Assembly: GCA_031267175.1 (NCBI GenBank)
Contig: JAIRZP010000184.1
Coordinates: 1-14,706, forward strand
DNA from: Coriobacteriales bacterium
Lineage (GTDB): Bacteria; Actinomycetota; Coriobacteriia; Coriobacteriales; UBA8131
Length of the DNA: 14,706 bases
Direction: 5' to 3'
The notes below the pieces were generated by a model, which saw only the letters and a list, made by a program, of their open reading frames with translations, was not told the origin of the DNA and did not search any database. Both the position numbers and the translations under genes were made by a program. Below, one piece after another: positions 1 to 6,300 of this stretch (position 1 is the first letter of the stretch; each line of letters starts with the position of its first letter).

Positions 1-231
1 AAAATCGGGGTTGCGGTTTTGTCTGTGGATGCCTGTATCAATTGTGGACTGTGTCCGGAGGCATGCGCGTATGAAGCTCTCGCTTGGGATGAAGGGACAA
101 AACTTCCCCTGATTCTTCAAGAACAATGCAACGGCTGCGGTGCCTGCGAATCGGTGTGTCCATCAGCCTCATTTGGCTCTTTCAAGGGCAACAGAAGGCC
201 GGCAATCTTTATAAGCAGAGCGTCGCCGTGA
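1..231 (+). CDS. NapG-like 4Fe-4S ferredoxin-type protein, C-terminal part (5' end outside window)
   Basis: The frame is already open at base 1 and stops at 229-231, so only the last 76 residues are visible. They contain two complete 4Fe-4S motifs of the form C-x2-C-x2-C-x3-C: CINCGLCPEAC, then CNGCGACESVCP. The short Ser/Phe-rich end resembles the C-terminus of MauM/NapG periplasmic ferredoxins, which carry four such clusters and hand electrons from the membrane partner NapH to a periplasmic reductase. The stop codon overlaps the GTG start of the NapH-like gene (GTGA), so the two are translationally coupled, which is the main support for the NapG assignment. A TTG at 19 could be a start, but the frame continues upstream and the family is much longer, so this is a truncated view and not a 70-residue gene. 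The terminal oxidoreductase it serves cannot be told from this window. Confidence 0.75.
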   Translation, partial: KIGVAVLSVDACINCGLCPEACAYEALAWDEGTKLPLILQEQCNGCGACESVCPSASFGSFKGNRRPAIFISRASP

Positions 232-1169
232 AACTGAATGTTTCAAGACTGAGGACAGTGCTTCCAGCACTTGCCCTGGTACTACTGACGGTAGCGAGCT
301 GTCTTTTTGATACGGGGCTGGGTACTCTCTCGGCTGCCGGCATAGGTTTCATTACAGGCATTTGTCCACTGGGATCGATCGAAGCGGCGTTGGGTGCAAG
401 GGGAATCACGCCCTTTGGAACACTCTGCCTTGTTCTTTCTCTCGTTATAATCGTTATCACCGGCAAGGCATTTTGTGCCTGGGTTTGCCCGAAGCCACTC
501 TTTCAAAGACTTGTAACAGGAAAAAAGGGAATACAGCATGCTGAAGGGAGTGAGCAGGAAGGCGAGATTGGTACAGCTTTGAGCATGCCTGATGCCTCTG
601 AGTCTGTTGCAAGCAAAGAGTATTCGTGTTCATCCTGTGGAAGCGCTGCATGCAGTAGTTTGAAACCAGTTGGAGGAAAAAGAGACGGAGTAAAACTTGA
701 TACAAGGCATCTGGTACTGGGAGGAGCATGTGCCTCCAGTCTTCTCTTTGGCTTCCCTGTCTTTTGCCTGGTCTGTCCGATAGGCTTAAGCTTTGCGACG
801 GTGTTTGGCCTTTGGCATCTCTTCCAATTCAATGAGACAAGTTGGGGGTTGCTGATCTACCCAGCTCTTCTTACCATAGAACTTGTGCTTTTCAAGAAGT
901 GGTGTACAAAGATTTGTCCCCTGAGTGCCCTGCTCTCCCTTGTAGCTAATGCGAATAGACTCTTTCGGCCACAGGTCGATGAAACCAGGTGTTTACGCAG
1001 CAAAGGCATGGATTGCAGGGCGTGTGTAGAAATCTGCCCGGAAGAGGTGGATCCTCACACGCCAAGAATACAGGAGTGTACAAAATGCCATCTGTGTTCG
1101 GAGCACTGTCCAACCGGAGCAATCACCTTTCCTCCCTTCCGCAATAAGCAACCGTATAAGCAACCGTAG
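228..1169 (+). CDS. NapH-like membrane-bound quinol-oxidising 4Fe-4S protein
   Basis: This is a 313-residue polytopic iron-sulfur protein of the NapH family, which takes electrons from (mena)quinol and passes them to a NapG-type ferredoxin. I chose GTG 228 because it overlaps the upstream stop and puts the first membrane helix (about residues 9-26) at the N-terminus. The 126 start would add an unlikely extension lying inside the upstream gene. Hydrophobic segments lie near residues 9-26, 38-58, 62-80, 163-195 and 205-224. Two CxxxCP motifs typical of the family are C83-C87 and C226-C230. Two C-terminal ferredoxin motifs follow: C255, C263, C266, C270 and C284, C287, C290, C294. Unusual for the family is a hydrophilic insert at residues 95-165 with a small cysteine group (C134, C137, C142). 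Base composition is clearly lower in GC than in genes from 1733 onward. It could serve a reductase other than nitrate reductase. Confidence 0.85.
   Translation: MKLNVSRLRTVLPALALVLLTVASCLFDTGLGTLSAAGIGFITGICPLGSIEAALGARGITPFGTLCLVLSLVIIVITGKAFCAWVCPKPLFQRLVTGKKGIQHAEGSEQEGEIGTALSMPDASESVASKEYSCSSCGSAACSSLKPVGGKRDGVKLDTRHLVLGGACASSLLFGFPVFCLVCPIGLSFATVFGLWHLFQFNETSWGLLIYPALLTIELVLFKKWCTKICPLSALLSLVANANRLFRPQVDETRCLRSKGMDCRACVEICPEEVDPHTPRIQECTKCHLCSEHCPTGAITFPPFRNKQPYKQP
1146..1169 (+). repeat. 12-bp tandem duplication at the 3' end of the NapH-like gene
   Basis: AAGCAACCGTAT is followed directly by AAGCAACCGTAG, which repeats the codons for Lys-Gln-Pro and places the stop codon inside the second copy. 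It looks like a slippage duplication. It lengthens the C-terminus by four residues without touching the iron-sulfur motifs. Confidence 0.7.
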
Positions 1170-1188
1170 CTTCTTGCTTCGCGTTTTT
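1158..1188 (+). terminator. weak candidate terminator after the NapH-like gene
   Basis: AAGCAA (1158-1163) can pair with TTGCTT (1174-1179) around a 10-base loop, and CGCG then TTTTT (1184-1188) follow. The stem is short and AT-rich and the T-run is four bases away, so this is only a possible end of the napGH-like transcript. Confidence 0.3.
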
Positions 1189-1357
1189 GACTCAATCAAG
1201 TTTTGCTACTCTTTGTTGTCCTTCAGGGCGATATTGCTTTGACGGTGACACCGCTTTTCGTACGGGCCACCTGAGAATTCGTAGGTCAGAGGCTGAGTAT
1301 GGCTTCTGGCCTGTTTGCTGTTGAGGTTGAGGTTATAGAGGGGTTGATAGAGAGGCG
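1170..1357. other. non-coding stretch without recognisable gene
   Basis: Between the NapH-like gene and the small-peptide locus I see no + strand reading frame with start, Shine-Dalgarno sequence and protein-like composition. A - strand frame of 67 codons spans 1206-1409, but it has no recognisable motif, no clear ribosome site, and overlaps the TATAAT box and inverted repeat of the next locus. The stretch is moderately AT-rich and may be decayed sequence. Confidence 0.5.
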
Positions 1358-1391
1358 GCAATGAGGGGCTTGCGGAGACGGGCCTCATTGC
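1358..1391. promoter_or_regulatory. 9-bp perfect inverted repeat at the small-peptide promoter
   Basis: GCAATGAGG (1358-1366) and CCTCATTGC (1383-1391) are perfect reverse complements separated by 16 bases. The right arm ends six bases before the TATAAT box at 1398, so the repeat covers the -35 area and part of the spacer. It could be an operator for a repressor or activator, or a cruciform-forming relic. There is no T-run on either side, so it is not a terminator. Confidence 0.4.
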
Positions 1392-1397
1392 TTCAGG

Positions 1398-1403
1398 TAT
1401 AAT
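1398..1403 (+). promoter_or_regulatory. -10 box (TATAAT) of the small-peptide gene
   Basis: A perfect TATAAT sits 55 bases before the ATG at 1459 and predicts a transcript start near 1410. The hexamer 17 bases upstream (GAGACG, 1375-1380) is a poor -35 match and there is no TGn extension, so the promoter may be weak or activator-dependent. The inverted repeat at 1358-1391 occupies the -35 region. Confidence 0.5.
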
Positions 1404-1411
1404 GGACAACG

Positions 1412-1450
1412 CAGTCGTAAGGCTGTAACCCTTCTACTCAGGGAAGGGGG
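1412..1450 (+). promoter_or_regulatory. structured 5' leader with Shine-Dalgarno-sequestering hairpin
   Basis: At the predicted 5' end CAGTC (1412-1416) pairs with GGCTG (1421-1425) around a GTAA tetraloop. Next, CCCTTC (1429-1434) pairs with GAAGGG (1443-1448) around an 8-base loop. The right arm of the second hairpin contains most of the Shine-Dalgarno sequence AAGGGGG (1444-1450). In the folded leader the ribosome site would therefore be masked, a common trait of type I toxin mRNAs. Pairing was worked out by eye and no folding energy was computed. Confidence 0.45.
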
Positions 1451-1458
1451 TGATACTT

Positions 1459-1593
1459 ATGGAACTTGGAATTGCTATTTCCCTGCTTGGCCTTCTATTC
1501 GCGATAGGAGGCTGTGCACTGGATGTGGTGGCCTTGGTCATTGCGACCAGAAAAGGGAAGCGGCCCGGGAAGGGGCCGCATCCAGATTCGTAA
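1459..1593 (+). CDS. 44-residue single-helix membrane peptide, putative holin-like type I toxin
   Basis: ATG 1459 follows a very strong Shine-Dalgarno sequence (AAGGGGGTGAT, 1444-1454) and gives a 44-residue peptide. Residues 3-29 are one hydrophobic helix interrupted only by C19 and D22. The tail from residue 31 is strongly basic (RKGKRPGK) and ends HPDS. Size, one helix plus basic tail, strong ribosome site, TATAAT box and a convergent antisense promoter match the architecture of Firmicutes type I toxins such as TxpA, BsrG and the holin-like small toxins. These insert in the membrane and are silenced by an RNA overlapping their 3' end. I infer that role from architecture only; I do not claim sequence homology. 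Alternatives are a membrane regulatory peptide or a chance frame, but the strand-symmetric signals argue against chance. Confidence 0.6.
   Translation: MELGIAISLLGLLFAIGGCALDVVALVIATRKGKRPGKGPHPDS
1549..1579 (-). terminator. intrinsic terminator of the antisense RNA
   Basis: Read on the - strand, GCGGCCC (1579-1573) pairs perfectly with GGGCCGC (1566-1560) around a 6-base loop, and TTCCCTTTTCT follows (1559-1549). A 7-bp all-GC stem plus a T-rich tract is a good intrinsic terminator. On the + strand the same bases encode the Lys/Arg-rich tail of the peptide, so the basic tail and the antisense terminator are two readings of one sequence. Confidence 0.6.
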
Positions 1594-1640
1594 GAATCAC
1601 CTACCGGGGAGGGTCGCTCTATCGGCTCTTCTCGGATCCT
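1550..1640 (-). ncRNA. predicted antisense RNA of about 90 nt, putative antitoxin
   Basis: The near-consensus - strand promoter at 1647-1675 predicts a start at the A at 1640. The intrinsic terminator at 1549-1579 ends the transcript near 1550. The RNA would be complementary to the last third of the small-peptide gene and about 47 nt of its 3' untranslated region. A convergent, 3'-overlapping arrangement of this size resembles TxpA/RatA and BsrG/SR4. GATTC-GTAA-GAATC at 1585-1598 gives a second small hairpin able to form in either strand and could act as a pairing loop. Both ends are predicted from sequence only. Confidence 0.55.
1604..1635 (+). promoter_or_regulatory. strand-specific hairpin in the 3' UTR of the small-peptide mRNA
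   Basis: CCGGGGAGGG (1604-1613) can form ten pairs with CTCTTCTCGG (1626-1635) around a 12-base loop, three of them G-U. In the complementary RNA those three become C-A mismatches, so the structure favours the + transcript. No T-run follows, so it is better read as a stabilising or antitoxin-contact structure than as a terminator. Confidence 0.4.
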
Positions 1641-1646
1641 GAGTAC

Positions 1647-1675
1647 AGTATACACCGCTCAAATAAGAATGTAAA
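1647..1675 (-). promoter_or_regulatory. strong sigma-70-type promoter of the antisense RNA
   Basis: On the - strand TTTACA (1675-1670) and TATACT (1652-1647) are separated by exactly 17 bases. Each hexamer differs from consensus at one position, and the spacing is optimal. It points into the 3' end of the small-peptide gene. No - strand protein gene lies downstream, so an RNA product is the natural reading. It is the best promoter I see in the window. Confidence 0.7.
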
Positions 1676-1732
1676 TACGCAGCAAGAAGACTTCATCGTA
1701 TCGTATCATTATCGTTTTACTAAGGAATGACC

Positions 1733-3370
1733 ATGTCCAACACAGGCACTACCAGCACCATTACGTCCGGCACAGTGTCCAGTGCGCGCGCCTCCGTCTT
1801 GCCCAGCGCTCCTGCATCCAGCACTTCCAGCTCACCCACGTCCCTCAAAGATATCCTGGGCAAGCAGCTCATCATTGCCGATGGGGCCATGGGCACCCAA
1901 TTACAGGCGAGAGGGTTGCCTCCCGGACTGGCCCCCATGCTTTGGAATGTCTCGCATCCGGACACGGTGCGCGCCGTCCATACTGCCTATCTTGAGGCAG
2001 GGGCCACCCTCATTACCGCCAATACCTTCAGTGTCAATGCCCTTACGCTCAAGACTACGGATCTCAGTGTTGCCGAGGTGATTACCGCCGGTGTTACGCT
2101 GGCCCGCGAGGCCTTGGAACAGCACGGTACGCAGGGCTGCTTTGTCGCCCTGGATGTGGGCCCGCTCGGTGAGTTGCTCAAACCCCTGGGGCAGAGTGCC
2201 TTTGACGATGCCGTTGCGCTCTTCACAGAGCAGGTGGAGGCGGGCAGTGCCGCCGGTGCAGACTGCATTCTCATAGAGACGATGATAGATACCTACGAGC
2301 TCAAGGCGGCAGTCCTGGCTGCCCGGGAAGCAAGCAGTCTGCCGGTACTGGCTACGGTGGCCGTCAACAAGCAGGGTCGCCTGCTTAACGGCGCGGATAT
2401 CGCGTGCGTCTGCGCACTGTTGGAGGGCCTCGGTGTTGACGCCCTGGGCCTCAACTGCGGCGACGGTCTGCAGGAGACTGTACCCTTTATCGAGGAGCTG
2501 CGGGCGCTTTCCTCAACCCCCCTGGTGTTCAGTCCCAACGCGGGCCTGCCGGTCATGGAGAACGGCACGGCGGTGTACAGCACGAGCATCGAGGAATACG
2601 TCACCACGCTGAGGCCGCTGGCAGGGGAGTACGCGGCCGTGGTCGGTGGCTGTTGTGGTACGACGCCGGCACATATCAAGGCCCTGGCGGCTGCCTGTGA
2701 GGGCGTTGTTCCCAAGCCGGCAACACCTAAGAACCGACGTGTTATCAGCTCCTATGCCGCAAGCCTTGCCCTGGACGAGGAAGCACTGCGCAAAGGGAGG
2801 GTAATCGAGGAGGCTTGTGGCGAGAAGGCAGCAGGGGAGGGAACCGCAGGCGAAGAAGCTGCAGGCAATGAGGCCCCAGGAGGAACCCCTGCAAGCGAAG
2901 CAGCCCTTATCGTCGATACGCGCATCGACGCGGCCACCAATGCCGAGCTTGCCGAAGCACTCGCATGCGGAGACTATGAGTATGCCGCTGACGAGGCCCT
3001 CGACGCTCAGGGAGAGGGTGCTCGGATAATCGGTGTCTGCGCCGCGCGTGCCGGAGCCGAAGAGCCTCCAGAGCGTGCCGACTCCACTCCAGCCGACGAT
3101 GAGCTTCCAGAGCGTGCCGACTCCGCCGTTCAAACCAGCTACGAAGAAGCTCAGGCCCTGCCGGCAATGATCGAGGCAATCCAGGCCCTGGTCAACGTGC
3201 CGCTGCTCATAACGGCAACAACGCCCGCCGCGTTTGAGCGCGCCCTGAGGGTTTACAACGGCTGCCCTCTCGTCGATCTGAGCCGTTGTGCTCCCGAGGA
3301 TAGAGACGCTGCCCGTACGCTGGTCGCACGCTACGGCGCGGCAATCAAAGAAGCAGGCGAAGGACAGTAA
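1733..3370 (+). CDS. homocysteine S-methyltransferase (MetH N-terminal type) with eroded pterin-binding-like C-terminus
   Basis: The N-terminal 320 residues form a homocysteine S-methyltransferase barrel, which moves a methyl group to homocysteine to make methionine. Visible are the DGAMGT motif, C242 (LNCGDG) and the C307-C308 pair (GGCCGTT), the three zinc ligands of the family. I prefer ATG 1733 (545 residues) over 1727: TAAGGA at 1721-1726 touches the earlier ATG but is correctly spaced for the later one. A Ser/Thr-rich leader of about 35 residues precedes the barrel. After a Glu/Ala/Gly-rich linker (about residues 355-395), residues about 400-540 resemble the methyltetrahydrofolate-binding domain of MetH in outline (ALACGDYEY; IQALVNVPLLI), but the conserved GERxN and DVN-type segments are not recognisable. 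There is no cobalamin domain. The methyl donor is therefore uncertain. The helicase gene starts 5 bases after the stop. Confidence 0.85.
   Translation: MSNTGTTSTITSGTVSSARASVLPSAPASSTSSSPTSLKDILGKQLIIADGAMGTQLQARGLPPGLAPMLWNVSHPDTVRAVHTAYLEAGATLITANTFSVNALTLKTTDLSVAEVITAGVTLAREALEQHGTQGCFVALDVGPLGELLKPLGQSAFDDAVALFTEQVEAGSAAGADCILIETMIDTYELKAAVLAAREASSLPVLATVAVNKQGRLLNGADIACVCALLEGLGVDALGLNCGDGLQETVPFIEELRALSSTPLVFSPNAGLPVMENGTAVYSTSIEEYVTTLRPLAGEYAAVVGGCCGTTPAHIKALAAACEGVVPKPATPKNRRVISSYAASLALDEEALRKGRVIEEACGEKAAGEGTAGEEAAGNEAPGGTPASEAALIVDTRIDAATNAELAEALACGDYEYAADEALDAQGEGARIIGVCAARAGAEEPPERADSTPADDELPERADSAVQTSYEEAQALPAMIEAIQALVNVPLLITATTPAAFERALRVYNGCPLVDLSRCAPEDRDAARTLVARYGAAIKEAGEGQ
3062..3124 (+). 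repeat. 24-bp in-frame direct repeat in the methyltransferase gene
   Basis: GAGCCTCCAGAGCGTGCCGA and the next four bases (3062-3085) recur at 3101-3124 with one mismatch, period 39 bases. They encode a repeated (E)PERADS segment in a Glu/Pro-rich insert inside the eroded pterin-like domain. The repeat marks this part as under weak constraint. Confidence 0.7.
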
Positions 3371-3375
3371 CAACC

Positions 3376-6300
3376 ATGCAGAATGCAACAGACGGAGCCT
3401 CCCTCGGCCTTACTCCCGAGCAGCACGCCGCACTCAAAACGGCCTTGGACGGCCTCAACCCCGAGCAACGCACGGCGGTAGAAACGCTCGATGGCCCGGT
3501 GTTGGTGGTGGCCGGCCCGGGAACCGGCAAGACCCAGCTCCTGAGCCTGCGCGTGGCCGCCATCCTGCAGAACAGGGACGTGTCTCCCGATAACATCCTC
3601 TGCCTTACCTTTTCCAATGCCGGGGCGGATGCCATGCGAGAGCGCCTTGTGGGCTTTATCGGCCGCAGCGCCTACGAGGTCACCATACTGACCTTTCACG
3701 CCTTTGCCGAGCGTCTGAGCAGCGCGTATCCGGAGTATTTTGAACGGAGCGCGTTCGACCGCCTCATCACCAACCTCGATTCCTGCAAACTCGTCAATCG
3801 CCTGCTCAAGGAACTCCCGGTAACCGACTCGCTCTATCAGAATCCCTTTGAAGGGGTGTCCGGCAACTTGAAGCCCGTCCGCGCCCTCATAGGGAAGATA
3901 AAAAAGTCCGGCCTCGCGCCGGCGGTCCTCCTTGCCATCTGCGATCAGAATCTGCGTTTCTTCGACTATTTTGAGCGTGAGAAAGCAGGGCTGCTGCACA
4001 GGCTCACGACAAGCCTGCAACGCGGTTCGCGCGAAGAAAAGCAGCATTTTCTCGAGGACCTCAAGGCCGAGTTGCTCGTGGCGCTTGATTCCGTGCCGGC
4101 TGAGCTCACCGAGCAGCTTATCACGCTCACGGGCGCTTACGAGCCCTACGCGCTCCTGCTCAAACGTGTGGTACAGGAGACCAGTTTCTTTGACGAGGGC
4201 GGCAACTCCACCGGATTCAGGAAGGAGGTGCGCGACCGGTTTTTCAGCCAGAGCCCGCCCGCCTTCAAGGAGCGCAGGGCCAATGATGCCACCCGCTCGG
4301 TGGTGGCTGTCTACCAGCGGTATCAGGAGTTCATGAAAGACGCGGCGCTCTACGATTTTGATGACATGATCCTCGACGCCGACCTGGCCCTTGAGCGGCA
4401 TCCCGACTTTGCCGCCACGTTGCGGGAGCAGTATCAGTACATCCTCATAGACGAGTTTCAGGACACCAACGGCGCGCAGATGAAGATCATTGAATCCATC
4501 ATTGCGGGGCTGGAGCGGCCCAATATCCTGGCCGTCGGCGACGACGATCAGGCCATCATGCGGTTTCAGGGCGCGAGCGTGGAGTTCATTCACCAGTTTG
4601 AGCAGAACTACGCGGGCACCAGGTCCATCGTCCTCACAAAGAACTACCGCTCCCTGCCCCAGATTGTGGAGTTGGGGCAGGAACTTGCCGCGCAGATCGA
4701 AAAGCGCCTCGCCACCAGCACGGGAGGCAAGCGGCTTGAGGCTGTGCGACAGAGCGTGGCCTCGCTGGACTTTGCGCCACAGGTATATGCGGCACCGGAG
4801 CTGCAGTACTACGGGATAGCGCGGGAGATCAAGGCGCGTATCGAGGGCGGCTGTATGGAGCAGAGTGCTCATCCGGGCTCGGAGATAGCGGTTATCGCCC
4901 GTAAGCACACGAGCCTCAGCGCGCTCATCCCGTATCTGGAGCATTTTGGCATTGCCTTCACGTACCAGATACGGCACGAGGTGGGCCAGATTGCCTCGCT
5001 CCAGACCCTCTTCTCGCTCATGCGCTTTGCCGTGCAGCTGGCCCGTGGCGCTGCCCGGCGCGCCGAGGCGGAACTGCCCCGCATCGTTGCCGCACCGGAG
5101 CTGGGCATAGCACAGCAGGACTATCTGGGGCTGGCCCTGGAGGCACGAAGCGCCGGCGGTTGGCTTGCTGCCCTGGAGGCAAACACAAAGCCCTCGCTCC
5201 AGACCCTCTACACCCGCCTCATCGAGGCATCGGCCCAGGCGGTGTCAACGCCGGCGCGCACGGCAATCCGTGCACTTGCAGAGTGGGTTGTTCCCTACTA
5301 CGAGGCACGGAGAGAAACAGAGCCCTTTGCTGCCCTGGAGTTGCACTATGGTCTGGGGGCGCTGCTTGATTTTGTACAGGGCGAGTTGGAGGCCAGCTCT
5401 CCCCGCCGCCGCGCCGCTCTGGGCCTGCAGGGCCCCCTTACTCTGCCCTACGTGGTGCAATTGCTTGATGAGACCGAGCAGTTTGGCATTCCGATTGCCG
5501 CTAGGCTTCCCCTGGCCCAGCAGGACGCCATTACGCTCTGCTCGGCGCACGGTTCCAAGGGCTTGGAGTTTGACTGTGTCTATCTCATCGACGCGGACAG
5601 TGGCAGCTGGTCCAGGCCGGCCCGAGGCGCAAGACTCATAGCCCAGAACATCTACCTCAGCGAGAGCGAGGACACAGACGACTTCAGGCGCACACTCTTT
5701 GTCGCCGCCACCCGGGCGCGCGATGACCTCCGTATATCGCTTGCCAGTCCCCGTCTTGTGCCGGAACTCGTGGGCCTCTCAGATCCGTGCCAAAGAGACC
5801 TGGGCCTTGAGAACATCGAGGACATAGCGCCTCTCAGTTGGCAGGATGCCTACCTCCCCAGAGCAGAGGATCTGGCGCAGATGCCAGCGAGGAAGAAGCT
5901 CAGTGTCTCGCTTCTCAACGATTTCGTGAAGTACCGGGGCGACAGTCTCGATGGCGCGCACTTCTTTACCGACACGCTCCTGGCACTGCCCAGCAAACCC
6001 TCTCCGGCCCTTGATTTTGGCAATATCGTGCACGAGTATCTCGCCGATTATATCAACCAGGTGCTCAAGGCCGGCTCAATGACCGAACAGGAGCTTGCGG
6101 AAGAGGCAAGGGACGCGATCTCTGCGCTCGATTATCCAGGCGAGGAGTTGGACGGCCTTACTCAGCGGTTCGAGTTGTTCCTCGGGCACTTCATGCCCGT
6201 CTTCAAGCCGCGGCTTTCGCCGAGCGCGCGCGCGGAACAGAGCTTTGATATCATGCTCGACGACGTGCCCCTCACCGGACGCGCGGATCTACTGCTGCTC

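Noticed and set aside
126..227. N-terminal extension of the NapH-like frame up to ATG 126
   Set aside because: It lies inside the NapG-like coding sequence and adds hydrophilic residues before helix 1; GTG 228 with the GTGA overlap is the standard coupled start.
1206..1409. 67-codon - strand frame in the left gap
   Set aside because: No motif, no convincing ribosome site, and it overlaps promoter and inverted repeat of the small-peptide locus. A decayed gene fragment cannot be excluded.
1434..1655. 73-codon - strand frame across the small-peptide locus
   Set aside because: Its start lies at the antisense promoter itself and the predicted RNA ends inside it at a terminator; no ribosome site and no protein-like pattern.
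1680..1726. possible + strand promoter for the methyltransferase gene among repeated ATCGT units
   Set aside because: TATCGT/TATCAT-like boxes exist, but no -35 hexamer stands at suitable spacing, so I do not call it.
2513..3388. 291-codon - strand frame opposite the methyltransferase C-terminus
   Set aside because: Arg/Cys-rich composition without motifs, fully overlapping a real gene with identifiable domains.
3331..4977. 548-codon open frame on the - strand opposite the helicase gene
   Set aside because: It is a shadow of GC-rich codons: the + strand has all helicase motifs in order, while the - strand product shows no family motif and no ribosome site.
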